Below are positions 1-8,525 of a DNA stretch of 39,480 nt, piece by piece. A model generated the notes under the pieces. The model worked only from the letters and a program-made list of their open reading frames with translations, did not search any database and was not told the origin of the DNA. Position numbers and translations under genes: made by a program. Source of the stretch: an uncultured Eubacteriales bacterium (GTDB lineage Bacteria; Bacillota_I; Bacilli_A; RF39; UBA660); NCBI GenBank assembly GCA_900320505.1, contig ONSL01000004.1, positions 1 to 39,480 on the forward strand. The letters are read 5' to 3'. Each line of letters starts with the position of its first letter. Position 1 is the stretch's first letter.

Positions 1-1
1 C

Positions 2-262
2 TGGGATAGTTCAAGTTACAGTGATTGTAAAAATAATGATTATTTATTTGATAGTAGTCATTGGCAGTGGACCATAACCCCTTACTCGGGCAACTCCTAC
101 AACGTGTTCGGCGTCGGCAACCTCGGCGACGTGTACTGCAGCAATGCGAACGGCACGGGCAGCAGCGCCCTCGGAGTTCGCCCAGCAGTCTTCCTGAAGT
201 CCTCAATCTCAATATCTGGAGGCTCAGGAACAGAGACTGATCCTTATACTTTAAGTTTATAA
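2..262 (+). CDS. 3' end of a surface-type protein with GC-rich, DGR-like variable C-terminus (partial)
   Basis: The frame is open from base 2 to a TAA at 260-262; the start lies outside the window. The C-terminus reads WQWTITPYSGNSYNVFG, then a Gly/Asn/Ser-rich stretch, then GVRPAVFLKSS and GTETDPYTLSL. A terminal G(V/F)RPA(V/L)xL motif is typical of C-type-lectin/FGE-sulfatase-like folds used as targets of diversity-generating retroelements (family knowledge). From about base 64 to 205 the DNA is GC-rich, with many codons of the form NNC (AAC, TAC, TTC, GTC, CTC, GAC, AGC, GGC), whereas both the preceding codons and the rest of the window are very AT-rich. That pattern suggests a sequence copied in from elsewhere. 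No reverse transcriptase or template repeat is visible because the upstream DNA is missing. The reading frame is certain; the DGR interpretation is inference. Confidence 0.75.
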   Translation, partial: WDSSSYSDCKNNDYLFDSSHWQWTITPYSGNSYNVFGVGNLGDVYCSNANGTGSSALGVRPAVFLKSSISISGGSGTETDPYTLSL

Positions 263-274
263 TTAAATTACTTT

Positions 275-298
275 AGAAGGTCAAAATGGCCTTCTTTT
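275..298 (+). terminator. Rho-independent terminator
   Basis: AGAAGG (275-280) pairs with CCTTCT (290-295) around a short loop and is followed by a T-run. It lies 12 bp after the stop of the partial gene and just before mutS. Confidence 0.75.
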
Positions 299-328
299 GT
301 GTTATAATAAACTTTAGCGGGTGGTAGT

Positions 329-2878
329 ATGTCTCTTAAAGATGTTAATTATGATGATTTAAGTCCAATGATGAAACAATATGTTGATATAAAGAAAGAT
401 TATGAAGATTCAATACTATTTTTTAGACTTGGAGATTTTTATGAAATGTTCTTTGATGATGCCGTTTTAGCAAGTAGGGAACTTGAGCTTACTTTAACTG
501 GTAAAAATGCTGGCTTAAAAGAACGTGTTCCGATGTGTGGTATTCCACATCATGCTTATGCGCCTTATGTTGATACATTAATTAAAAAAGGTTATAAGGT
601 TGCAATATGCGAACAGTTAGAAGATCCTAGGACAACTAAAGGTATGGTTAAAAGAGATGTTATTCAAATAGTAACACGTGGTACAAGAATAGATGATCTT
701 GATGGTAAATCTAATAATTTTCTAGCATCTTTAGTTACTAATCCTACATGTTATACTCTTTCTTATGCAGATATTACAACAGGAGAATTTTATGTTAAAT
801 TAATTGATAAAGATAATGATTCTGCATTTAGAGATATTTCAAAGAGCTCTTTTTCAGAACTTGTTGTAGATGAAAATACAGATAGAGCTTTAATTAATGA
901 TATTAGAAAAAGATTAAATTTACTCGTTACAATTACTGATACAAATGATAGTGATATGTATTCTTATATTTATAGTGATATAGAAGATGAAAGATTAGTT
1001 AAAGGTATTAAACATTTACTTAGCTATATCATTTCTACTAAAAAGGATGATTTAGTTCATCTTCAAAAAGTAGTTGTTTTACATTCTGGAGATACACTAA
1101 TATATGATGGTGCGACTAAAAAGAATCTTGAACTTACAGAAACTATGAGAACTGGTGATAGAACTTATAGTCTTTTGTGGCTTCTTGATAAATGTAAAAC
1201 TGCAATGGGAAGTAGATTTTTAAAATACAATATTGAAAATCCTTTAACAAGTAGAAAAGAGATTGAAAGAAGGCAACATTTTGTAAGTCATTTAAGTGAA
1301 GAATTTATTTTAAGAGATGATTTAACTAAAAACCTTGATTCTGTATATGATCTTGAAAGATTAATCGGTAAAGTATCTTTTGGATCTTTAAATGCAAGAG
1401 ATTTAATACAACTTAAAAATAGTTTAAAGGTTATGCCTGAAATTAAAAGAATTTTAAAAGAATTAGATTATGATAAAACAGTAGATGATTTTAAAGATTT
1501 ATATGATTTACTTGAAAAATCAATAAATGAAGATGCTCCTCTAACAATTCATGAAGGCGGATTAATAAAGAAGGGATATAGTAAAGAACTTGATGATATA
1601 AAGTCTGAAAGTACATCATCTAAAGATTTTATATTAAATTTAGAAACTGAATTAAGAGAAAAAACAGGTATTAAAAATTTAAAAGCTGGATATAATAAGA
1701 TATTTGGTTATTATATAGAGGTTTCTAAAGGAAGCGTTAAAGACGTTAAAGAAGAGTATGGCTGGACTCGTAAACAAACTTTAACAACAGGTGAAAGATA
1801 TACAACACCTGAACTTAAAGAAAAAGAAAATATTATTTTAGGTGCAGAAGAGAAGATAATTAATCTTGAATATTCTTTATTTATGGATATAAGGGAAAAG
1901 GTTAAAACATATATTTTCAAACTTCAAAGTGCAAGCAAAGTTATAAGTGAAATTGATATGCTTAGAAGTTTTTCAATAATTGCAGATGATTATTCTTATA
2001 CTAAACCAGCATTTAATGATAATCATGAATTAAGGCTTATTGAGTCACGTCATCCAGTTGTAGAAAGAGTTATGAAAGATAAATATATCTCTAATGATAT
2101 TATAATGGATAAAAATACAGATATTTTATTAATAACTGGTCCTAATATGGCTGGAAAATCAACTTATATGCGTCAGCTTGCAATAATAGTTATAATGGCA
2201 CAGATTGGTTCTTTTGTTCCATGCAAAGAAGCAAATCTTCCAATATTTACTAAAATATTTACACGTATTGGTGCATCTGATGATTTAGTAAGTGGTGAGT
2301 CAACATTTATGGTTGAGATGAAAGAAGCATCTAATGCTTTAAAAGGTGCAGATGAAGATAGTTTAATTTTATTTGATGAATTAGGACGTGGTACTGCAAC
2401 ATTTGATGGTATGGCAATTGCTGATGCAATAATTGAGTATATTAATGAGAAAGTACATGCTAAAACGCTTTTTTCGACTCACTATCATGAACTTACTTTG
2501 CTTGAGGATAAGCTTAAACATTTAAAAAATGTCCATGTAGAAGCTGAAGTTGATGGAGATAGTATTACATTTCTTCATAAGGTTAAGAAAGGATCTGCAT
2601 CAGAGTCTTATGGTATTAATGTTGCATCTCTTGCAGGGCTTCCAAAGAGTGTAATTAAAAGATCTGAAGAAGTTTTAAAGAAATATGAAAAAGAAGAAAA
2701 AACTCCTAAAACAGAATATGCTCAAACATCACTTTTTGATTTAGAAGAGATGGAAGAAAATAAGAAAGATGATAGTTTAAAGAAAGAGATTGAATCTTTA
2801 AATGTAATTGAAATGACTCCAATGGATGCTATTAATTATCTATATAATTTAAAAGAAAAAATAAAGGAAGATAAGTAA
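329..2878 (+). CDS. mutS: DNA mismatch repair protein MutS
   Basis: MutS recognises mismatches and small loops and starts methyl-independent mismatch repair with MutL. The 849-residue length matches the family. The N-terminal mismatch-binding domain includes FFRLGDFYEMFFDDA (about residues 31-45), with the conserved Phe-x-Glu type contact in FYEMF. The connector and lever domains follow. The C-terminal ABC-type ATPase has Walker A GPNMAGKS (604-611), a signature/Walker B region (SGESTFMVEM, LILFDELGRGT) and the H-loop FSTHYHEL. A GGTGG-like ribosome site precedes ATG 329, and a TATAAT-like element lies at 303-308. It is the first gene of a close-packed run; its stop overlaps the next start (TAATG). 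mutL is not in this window. Confidence 0.97.
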   Translation: MSLKDVNYDDLSPMMKQYVDIKKDYEDSILFFRLGDFYEMFFDDAVLASRELELTLTGKNAGLKERVPMCGIPHHAYAPYVDTLIKKGYKVAICEQLEDPRTTKGMVKRDVIQIVTRGTRIDDLDGKSNNFLASLVTNPTCYTLSYADITTGEFYVKLIDKDNDSAFRDISKSSFSELVVDENTDRALINDIRKRLNLLVTITDTNDSDMYSYIYSDIEDERLVKGIKHLLSYIISTKKDDLVHLQKVVVLHSGDTLIYDGATKKNLELTETMRTGDRTYSLLWLLDKCKTAMGSRFLKYNIENPLTSRKEIERRQHFVSHLSEEFILRDDLTKNLDSVYDLERLIGKVSFGSLNARDLIQLKNSLKVMPEIKRILKELDYDKTVDDFKDLYDLLEKSINEDAPLTIHEGGLIKKGYSKELDDIKSESTSSKDFILNLETELREKTGIKNLKAGYNKIFGYYIEVSKGSVKDVKEEYGWTRKQTLTTGERYTTPELKEKENIILGAEEKIINLEYSLFMDIREKVKTYIFKLQSASKVISEIDMLRSFSIIADDYSYTKPAFNDNHELRLIESRHPVVERVMKDKYISNDIIMDKNTDILLITGPNMAGKSTYMRQLAIIVIMAQIGSFVPCKEANLPIFTKIFTRIGASDDLVSGESTFMVEMKEASNALKGADEDSLILFDELGRGTATFDGMAIADAIIEYINEKVHAKTLFSTHYHELTLLEDKLKHLKNVHVEAEVDGDSITFLHKVKKGSASESYGINVASLAGLPKSVIKRSEEVLKKYEKEEKTPKTEYAQTSLFDLEEMEENKKDDSLKKEIESLNVIEMTPMDAINYLYNLKEKIKEDK

Positions 2879-3387
2879 TGAATAAGGAAGCATTAAAAAG
2901 AGAAATTTTAGAGGAAGACAAGGAGTTTAGTATAGAAGATTTTTATAATAGCAAGAAAGAAAAAGCGTTAATATTTATTTCACCTGAAGAAACTTTAAAT
3001 ACGTATGTACCTTATGGCATGACACATACAAGTGTTATGAATGAAATTTATTATTTAACTTATAATGATAAAGGATTAACTAGTTATTTATATCTTTGGT
3101 ATAAATTAATACCAAAAAGATGTGATATAGTAATATCTCTAACGGATATTGGTGTTATAGAAGTAGTTCTTCCAAATAAAGCTAATCTTTATGAGATTGA
3201 AGAGTTTAATAGGGTAAAAAGTGAACTTGAAGCAACTGGAAAAGATTTTTCTTATGTCTTTATAAATGGTAAAAAATTAAAAGAAGATAAAAACTTGAAT
3301 GAGGCTTCTAAAATACTAATGGAAAGACTTGATGTAAATTTAGAAACAAAAGGTAAATCTTTAAAAGAAAAAAGTAAAATGTTATAG
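2878..3387 (+). CDS. Conserved hypothetical protein in the mutS-nusB operon
   Basis: A 169-residue soluble protein, not recognised. Its ATG shares a base with the mutS stop codon, so translational coupling with mutS is likely. It is acidic/lysine-rich with no signal peptide or membrane segment. The middle (about 38-110) alternates hydrophobic strands (ALIFISPEE, DIVISLTDIGVIEVVLP), suggesting an alpha/beta fold; the C-terminal 60 residues are charged and probably helical. No catalytic motif is visible. Codon use matches its neighbours. The position suggests a housekeeping or DNA-metabolism link, but this is only context. Confidence 0.8.
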   Translation: MNKEALKREILEEDKEFSIEDFYNSKKEKALIFISPEETLNTYVPYGMTHTSVMNEIYYLTYNDKGLTSYLYLWYKLIPKRCDIVISLTDIGVIEVVLPNKANLYEIEEFNRVKSELEATGKDFSYVFINGKKLKEDKNLNEASKILMERLDVNLETKGKSLKEKSKML

Positions 3388-3428
3388 ATATAAAAGCATT
3401 AATATGATAAAATGAAGAAGGTGATATT

Positions 3429-3839
3429 ATGAGAACAAGAAGTGAACTTCGTGAAATTGCAATGAAGAGTTTATATCAAATTTTAGTAATTAGAAAAACT
3501 AATTTAGAGTATAGTGTTGATGAAATTATAAAAGAAAATATTGAAGAAGAAAATGAATTTGTAAATGAGTTAGTTAAAGGATCACTTGATAAGGAAAAAG
3601 AAATAGTTGATTTATCTAATAAATATTTAGATGGATGGACAATAGATAGACTTAATTTAGTAGATCAAGCAATACTTATGCTTTCAGTATATGAACTTAC
3701 ATACACAGAAACACCTAGTATAGTTGTAATAAATGAATGGGTAGAACTATCTAAAAAGTATTCAGATGATGCTGTTACTAAAATGATAAATGCAGTACTT
3801 GATAGTATTTATCATAGCGAGGATAAATATGGAAAATAA
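3429..3839 (+). CDS. nusB: Transcription antitermination factor NusB
   Basis: NusB binds boxA RNA with NusE (S10) and promotes antitermination of rRNA transcription. The 136-residue, all-helical protein starts MRTRSELREIAMKSLYQ, the usual NusB arginine-rich N-terminus. It ends with the conserved NEWVELSKKYSDDAVTKMINAVLDSI region. The start has a GAAGGTG ribosome site 6 bp upstream. The stop overlaps the xseA start by 11 bp, and nusB-xseA-xseB is a common Bacillota gene order. Confidence 0.95.
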   Translation: MRTRSELREIAMKSLYQILVIRKTNLEYSVDEIIKENIEEENEFVNELVKGSLDKEKEIVDLSNKYLDGWTIDRLNLVDQAILMLSVYELTYTETPSIVVINEWVELSKKYSDDAVTKMINAVLDSIYHSEDKYGK

Positions 3840-5082
3840 ATATATTACTGTCGCACAACTTACTCGTTATATTAAATATAAGATAGATAACGATGTCAAT
3901 TTGGAAGAAGTATATTTAAAAGGAGAGATATCAAACTTTAAAGCTCATTCTAGAGGACACTTTTATTTCACATTAAAGGATGAAGAGTCTCGTATTGCAG
4001 CGATAATGTTTGCATCAAGTGCTAAGAATGTTAAATTTATGCCACAAGATGGTATGAAAGTACTAGTTAAAGGCAAGATATCAGTTTATCCTGCAAATGG
4101 AACATATCAAATTTATGTAAATGAAATGCTTGAAGATGGCCTTGGAAATCTTTATATAGCATTTGAACAACTCAAGAAAAGATTAGGTGAGGAAGGACTA
4201 TTTAATCCAGAACACAAAAAACCTATTCCAAAAATACCAGAAAGGATAGGCGTTGTAACCGCTCCAACAGGAGCTGCGATAAGGGATATAACATCAACTA
4301 TTAAAAGAAGATGGCCTTATGCTAAAGTTTATCTTTTCCCAGCACTTGTTCAAGGGGATGGAGCAAAAGAAAGTATAACTAAAAAAATAAAACAAGCAGA
4401 TGATTATAATCTTGATGTTCTAATAGTTGGACGTGGTGGTGGATCAATTGAAGATTTATGGGCATTTAATGAAGAGATGGTTGCAAGAGCAATATATAAT
4501 GCTAAAACACCAATTATTAGTGCAGTAGGTCATGAAGTTGATTTTACAATTGCAGATTTTGTAAGCGATATGCGAGCTCCAACTCCAACAGGAGCTGCGG
4601 AAATGTCAGTACCAAATAAGTCTGATGTTGAACGTCTTTTAATGCAGATTAATGCAAGACTTATTAAAGACATGAATAGCTATGTAGAAATAAGAAAAAA
4701 TAAACTTTCTGAAATAATGAATCATCATATTTTTAAAGACCCAATGAATATGGTAGAAATAAAGGAAGAAAAATTTTCTAATTTACTTGATAAATTAAAA
4801 TACAATATAACTTCTTTATATAAGAGTAGGGAAACAGAATATATAAAATTGAAGGAAAGTATTATATTTAAAAAACCACTTAGTATACTTGATAATGATA
4901 AAAATAATTTTAATTTAATTGTTACAAAACTTGATACATTAAGCCCTTTAAAAACAATTAAGAGAGGTTATAGTATTACTAAAAAGGATGGTAAAGTTTT
5001 AACAAGTGTTAAGGGCGTTAATAAAAAAGATAAACTTGAAGTAGAAGTAAGCGATGGAAATATAAATGTGGAGGTAATATAA
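3829..5082 (+). CDS. xseA: Exodeoxyribonuclease VII large subunit
   Basis: Catalytic subunit of exonuclease VII, which degrades single-stranded DNA to oligonucleotides. The preferred start is ATG 3829 (MENKYITVAQLTRYIKYKI), with a GCGAGG ribosome site, rather than the in-frame ATG at 3790; it gives 417 residues. An N-terminal OB-fold (about 1-100; GEISNFKAHSRGHFYFTLKD) is followed by the catalytic domain with GVVTAPTGAAIRDI, VGRGGGSIEDLWAFNEE and AVGHEVDFTIADFVSD. A coiled-coil region precedes the conserved RGYSITKKDGKV tail. The stop overlaps the xseB start (TAATGG). Confidence 0.95.
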   Translation: MENKYITVAQLTRYIKYKIDNDVNLEEVYLKGEISNFKAHSRGHFYFTLKDEESRIAAIMFASSAKNVKFMPQDGMKVLVKGKISVYPANGTYQIYVNEMLEDGLGNLYIAFEQLKKRLGEEGLFNPEHKKPIPKIPERIGVVTAPTGAAIRDITSTIKRRWPYAKVYLFPALVQGDGAKESITKKIKQADDYNLDVLIVGRGGGSIEDLWAFNEEMVARAIYNAKTPIISAVGHEVDFTIADFVSDMRAPTPTGAAEMSVPNKSDVERLLMQINARLIKDMNSYVEIRKNKLSEIMNHHIFKDPMNMVEIKEEKFSNLLDKLKYNITSLYKSRETEYIKLKESIIFKKPLSILDNDKNNFNLIVTKLDTLSPLKTIKRGYSITKKDGKVLTSVKGVNKKDKLEVEVSDGNINVEVI

Positions 5083-5321
5083 TGGAAAAGAAAGAAAAAG
5101 AATTATCATTTGAAGATGCACTTGCAAAGTTAGAAGAAATAGTAAAAAATCTTGAAAGTGGAGATACAAAATTAGATGATGCAATAAAAGAGTACACAGA
5201 AGCAATGAATTTATCAAAGATATGTAGTGATAAATTAAAGAGTGCTGAAGAGTCAATTAATAAACTTGTAAGAGAAGATGGCACTGAAGAAGAATTTAAA
5301 CCATTAGAGGATGAAGAATAA
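5082..5321 (+). CDS. xseB: Exodeoxyribonuclease VII small subunit
   Basis: A 79-residue partner that binds the coiled coil of XseA. It begins with the family signature LSFEDALAKLEEIVKNLESG and continues with a two-helix hairpin. It overlaps xseA by one base upstream and the next gene by one base downstream, so the three genes are translationally coupled. The acidic tail after residue 65 is normal for the family. Confidence 0.95.
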   Translation: MEKKEKELSFEDALAKLEEIVKNLESGDTKLDDAIKEYTEAMNLSKICSDKLKSAEESINKLVREDGTEEEFKPLEDEE

Positions 5322-6541
5322 TGTTTGGAGAAATAAAAGAAGAAGAATATAGAAAATTTTGGGAAGAAAGTCCAATAAGAACTTTTTTATCGAGTCCTGA
5401 AATTGGATCTTTAAGAGAAAAAGAAGGATGGAAGAAGTATTTTTTAGGTTTAAAAGAAGGCAAAAAGTTAAAAGCTGCAACTATGATTGTTTCAAGAAAA
5501 GCACATTTTGGTAAATATGATTTTTATGCTCCACGTGGTTTCTTACTTGACTATAATGATAAGGAATTATTAAAAGAATTTACAAATGATGTTAAAGATT
5601 TTGTTAAAAAACATAATGGATATGAGTTTAGAATAGATCCTTATGTTGTAAATGTAGAGCGTGATACTGATGCTAAAATAGTAGAGGGCGGAGAAGATAA
5701 CAGATGGCTTGTATCTTATCTTAAAAAATTAGGATATAAAAAACTTTCTAAAGATGATACAGAACAGGTTATTTGGATGTATGCACTAGACACTAAAGAT
5801 AAAACTGAAGATGATATGATGAAAAACATGAAACCTAATACTAGAAACACAATAAGAAAAGCTCTTAAAAATGGAATTGAAATAAAAGAACTTAAGAAAT
5901 ATGAATTAGGTGAGTTCTTTAAAATAATGGAAGAAACTGGTAAAAGAAAAGAATTTAATGCAAGAAATTTAAAGTATTATGAAAATATGTATGATCTTTT
6001 TAAGCCAAGTGGAAATATTAAATTCTTAATTGCAAGACTTTCACTGAAAGATTACATAAAAGGGCTTGAAAAGAACAAGAAAGAAGCTAAAGAAAAAAAA
6101 GATGCCCTTGGTCCTGCAAAGTATAATGATGGAAAGAGAAAAGCATTTGATAATGAAATAAATAGTATTGAAAAACGTCTTTCTAAAGCTAAAGAATTAA
6201 AGGAAAAGTATGGAGATATAATAAATCTTTCAAGCTCTATGTTTATATTAACTAAACCAGAAGTAATATATTTATCATCTGGTAATGTAGATGAGTTTAT
6301 GAATTTTAATGCCCAATATTTAATACAATGGGAAATGATTAAATATGCAGTAGATAATAAGTATGATAGATATAATTTTTATGGAATTACTGGTAATTTT
6401 GATAAAAATGATAAAGATTATGGAATATATGAATTTAAAACAGGATTTAATGGATATGTTGAAGAGTTAATTGGAGAGTATGCTTATCCAACATCCTTTG
6501 TTTATTATATAATGAAGCTTATACATAAGATAAGAAAATAA
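5321..6541 (+). CDS. FemAB/FemX-family lipid II aminoacyltransferase (peptidoglycan bridge)
   Basis: Members transfer amino acids from aminoacyl-tRNA to the lysine side chain of lipid II, building the peptidoglycan interpeptide bridge. The 406-residue length is typical. Two GNAT-like lobes are visible: the first includes FYAPRGFLLDY and the second includes NTRNTIRKALKNGIEI. Between them is the charged helical coiled-coil arm (about 240-305, rich in K/E) that in FemA/FemX resembles a tRNA-synthetase arm. The C-terminus has YNFYGITGNFD and GIYEFKTGFNG, conserved in FemX/MurM. It overlaps the xseB stop by one base. Which amino acid it adds cannot be read from the sequence. Confidence 0.88.
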   Translation: MFGEIKEEEYRKFWEESPIRTFLSSPEIGSLREKEGWKKYFLGLKEGKKLKAATMIVSRKAHFGKYDFYAPRGFLLDYNDKELLKEFTNDVKDFVKKHNGYEFRIDPYVVNVERDTDAKIVEGGEDNRWLVSYLKKLGYKKLSKDDTEQVIWMYALDTKDKTEDDMMKNMKPNTRNTIRKALKNGIEIKELKKYELGEFFKIMEETGKRKEFNARNLKYYENMYDLFKPSGNIKFLIARLSLKDYIKGLEKNKKEAKEKKDALGPAKYNDGKRKAFDNEINSIEKRLSKAKELKEKYGDIINLSSSMFILTKPEVIYLSSGNVDEFMNFNAQYLIQWEMIKYAVDNKYDRYNFYGITGNFDKNDKDYGIYEFKTGFNGYVEELIGEYAYPTSFVYYIMKLIHKIRK

Positions 6542-6593
6542 ACTTTTATGTTTATTTTTTTATTTTGTGTAAATAATATTACTGGAGGACGTT

Positions 6594-7529
6594 ATGAAGT
6601 ATAGAAAGTATTTATTAACATTTCTATTTGCACTTCTTTTTCCATTAAATATATATGCTTATAGCAACAAGCTAATTGCAAGTGGTAAGAATATAGGAAT
6701 AGAAGTTAATGGAGAAGGTGTACTTGTTGTTGGATTTTATAAAAATGAGCCAAAAGCAAGTGGAATGGAAATTGGAGACATAATTAAGAAGACTAACGAT
6801 AATTCAGTATTAAATGCAAATGATATAGAGAAAAATATTAAAGAGGGAAATAATAATTTTGAAATAGAAAGAGATGGAAAAAAATTTAATATAAATGTAG
6901 ATTTAAATAAAGAAAATAATATTGTAAAAACTGGTATATATGTTAAAGATAAGGTAACAGGTATTGGAACACTTACATTTATAGATCCAGAAACAAAGAA
7001 GTTTGGAGCACTTGGACATGAAATAGATGATAGTATAACAAAACACCTATTTGAAATAAGAGGAGGAACAATATTTAAATCAAGTATTGTTGGGATAAAT
7101 AAAAGCGAAAGAGGAGAGGCAGGATCTAAAAGAGCAGTATATGATAAAAGTGATATATATGGTACTATACTAAAAAATGATAAAAATGGTATATTTGGTA
7201 CATATGATAAAGCATTTAATGAAAGTGATGCAATAGAGGTTGCAAGTCCAAAAACAGGTCATGCAATAATAAGAACAGAAGTTGATAATAATGTTAAAGA
7301 CTATTCAGTTAATATATTAAATATAAATAAAAATGGAGATAGAAATATATTATTTACAATAGATGATGATATGCTTCTTTCAAAAACAGGTGGTATAGTA
7401 CAAGGAATGAGTGGTTCTCCTATACTTCAGGATGGTAAATTTATAGGAGCAGTAACACATGTAATTGTAGATGATCCTAAAAAAGGCTATGGAATAGATA
7501 TTAAAAATATGCTTAATAATTCAAACTAA
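6594..7529 (+). CDS. spoIVB: SpoIVB-like serine peptidase (S55) with PDZ domain
   Basis: In endospore formers SpoIVB is secreted from the forespore and triggers SpoIVFB processing of pro-sigma-K. The protein has an N-terminal hydrophobic signal/anchor (about 5-22), a short PDZ domain (about 33-105; ASGMEIGDIIKK) and the S55 core. The core includes GIGTLTFIDPETKKFGALGHEI (key residue His142), the catalytic-serine motif GMSGSPILQDG (Ser274), and VTHVIVDDPKKGYGI at the end. At 311 residues it is shorter than the roughly 420-residue B. subtilis protein, mainly in the N-terminal half. Its usual neighbours recN and spo0A are absent; it follows femX after 52 bp with a GGAGG ribosome site. Confidence 0.92.
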   Translation: MKYRKYLLTFLFALLFPLNIYAYSNKLIASGKNIGIEVNGEGVLVVGFYKNEPKASGMEIGDIIKKTNDNSVLNANDIEKNIKEGNNNFEIERDGKKFNINVDLNKENNIVKTGIYVKDKVTGIGTLTFIDPETKKFGALGHEIDDSITKHLFEIRGGTIFKSSIVGINKSERGEAGSKRAVYDKSDIYGTILKNDKNGIFGTYDKAFNESDAIEVASPKTGHAIIRTEVDNNVKDYSVNILNINKNGDRNILFTIDDDMLLSKTGGIVQGMSGSPILQDGKFIGAVTHVIVDDPKKGYGIDIKNMLNNSN

Positions 7530-7627
7530 TGAATATAATATATTATGTGCCTAAATTATCTAAGAATATATAATAAAATATGAATATATAGGCAGAGATG
7601 TATGTATGGGAACTAAAAAAAGTAAAA

Positions 7628-7652
7628 CTAGAGAACTTACTCTAGCTTTTTT
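7628..7652 (+). terminator. Rho-independent terminator between spoIVB and the toxN remnant
   Basis: CTAGAG (7628-7633) and CTCTAG (7640-7645) form a stem followed by a run of T. It may terminate spoIVB. It also sits where functional type III toxin-antitoxin loci carry the terminator between antitoxin RNA and toxin gene. Confidence 0.7.
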
Positions 7653-7663
7653 TGTTTGAATAG

Positions 7664-8117
7664 CAAGTAAAATATGATAGCAGAGTAATGTATAATGCTT
7701 GGAAAAAGGAATTAAGATCATTTGTTGGTGTCTTGTTTAATATTAATAATATCGAATATTTTGCACCACTTTCAAGTCCAAAAACAAAACATTTGAAGGT
7801 GAAGGATACAGTTGATTTTATGAAAATAAAAAATGGAAGATGTTGTGCAATAAACTTTAACAATATGATACCTGTTTTAAAAAAAATGTTATGAGATAAT
7901 TGATTTAAACAAAAATGATGAAAATAATAAAGATAAAATGTATAAAAATCTTTTGATTTAACAATTAGAATGGTTAAATGAGCAAAAAGAAAAAGTGATA
8001 AGAGTAGCAACTACACTGTATCACTTATATAATAGTAATGAACTTTCTGAAAGCGTTAAAAAAAGATGCTGCAATTTTAAATTACTTGAAGAAAAAGAAA
8101 AAAGTTATTTAAGTTAA
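7664..8117 (+). pseudogene. Decayed ToxN/AbiQ-family type III toxin gene
   Basis: Conceptual translation from 7664 gives YDSRVMYN, SFVGVLFNINNIEYFAPLSS, PKTKH and INFNNMIPV. These are hallmarks of ToxN/AbiQ endoribonucleases (type III toxins inhibited by a repeat RNA). An 8-A tract (7879-7886) then shifts the frame. Reading it as 7 A restores CYEIIDLNKND, followed by a TAA at 7959-7961, then LEWLNEQKEKVIRVATTLYHLYNSN and the typical CNFKLLEEKEKSYLS end. The first 15 or so codons are missing, with a TAG at 7661. The toxin is therefore broken in three ways: 5' loss, frameshift and nonsense. An ATG at 7688 could still yield a 68-residue fragment, probably inactive. No intact antitoxin repeat array was recognised upstream. 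Confidence 0.82.
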
Positions 8118-8395
8118 ATATAAAAAATAGGTTTATCTGTAGGAGCTGAATCAGTTTGATAATTATCATTTTCTCTACTATCTTTTTCATCTGGTTTATT
8201 TATTTCACTAGCAATTTTAAATGCAGTTCCCATATTACTTATTAATGGTTTTACTTGATATATTATTGGAATTGCTTGATTAATTATACCAAGAGTTTTT
8301 TGAGTATTTGAAAGAATAGTTCCCCAACCAATGTTTTTAAGGGAACTTAAAAGTCCACTACTAGCATTATTATAAAAGAATGGGTTATTATACAT
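8114..8395 (-). CDS. YqfQ/VrrA-like small protein
   Basis: A 93-residue protein on the minus strand. The start at 8395 (MYNNPFFYNNASSGLLSS) is chosen for its AGAGGTG ribosome site; a longer reading from 8461 has no such site. The core WGTILSNTQKTLGIINQAIP is followed by IIYQVKPLISNMGTAFKIA, resembling the YqfQ-like pattern of LxNxQKxLxxxxQxxPxxxQxxPxxxN. The end is charged and Ser/Asp-rich. YqfQ homologues in spore formers are of unclear function. A promoter is visible (TTAACA, complement of 8453-8458; 18 bp; TATAAT, complement of 8429-8434). It converges with the toxN remnant. Confidence 0.6.
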   Translation of the reverse strand: MYNNPFFYNNASSGLLSSLKNIGWGTILSNTQKTLGIINQAIPIIYQVKPLISNMGTAFKIASEINKPDEKDSRENDNYQTDSAPTDKPIFYI

Positions 8396-8428
8396 ATCTA
8401 CACCTCTATAATTAATATATGCAAAGCT

Positions 8429-8458
8429 ATTATAAATGTTTATAAAAATATCTGTTAA
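8429..8458 (-). promoter_or_regulatory. SigA-type promoter for the YqfQ-like gene
   Basis: On the minus strand TTAACA (8458-8453), an 18-bp spacer and TATAAT (8434-8429) precede the gene start at 8395. It is divergent from the rpsP promoter just to the right. Confidence 0.6.
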
Positions 8459-8468
8459 CAAAATATTG

Positions 8469-8497
8469 TTGACAGATATGGTGCTATATGATAAAAT
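8469..8497 (+). promoter_or_regulatory. SigA-type promoter for rpsP-khpA
   Basis: A perfect TTGACA (8469-8474), a 17-bp spacer and TAAAAT (8492-8497) lie 29 bp upstream of the rpsP start. Confidence 0.8.
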
Positions 8498-8525
8498 ATT
8501 TGTATAAATTGATTGGAGGGATATT

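Noticed and set aside
4999-5284. Two overlapping minus-strand reading frames over xseA/xseB
   Set aside because: They are shadows of the well-supported xseB gene; Leu/Ser/Phe-rich composition comes from A-rich plus-strand codons.
7642-8010. A 122-residue minus-strand reading frame
   Set aside because: It lies opposite the toxN remnant, whose plus-strand translation has clear family motifs; no ribosome site or promoter supports it.
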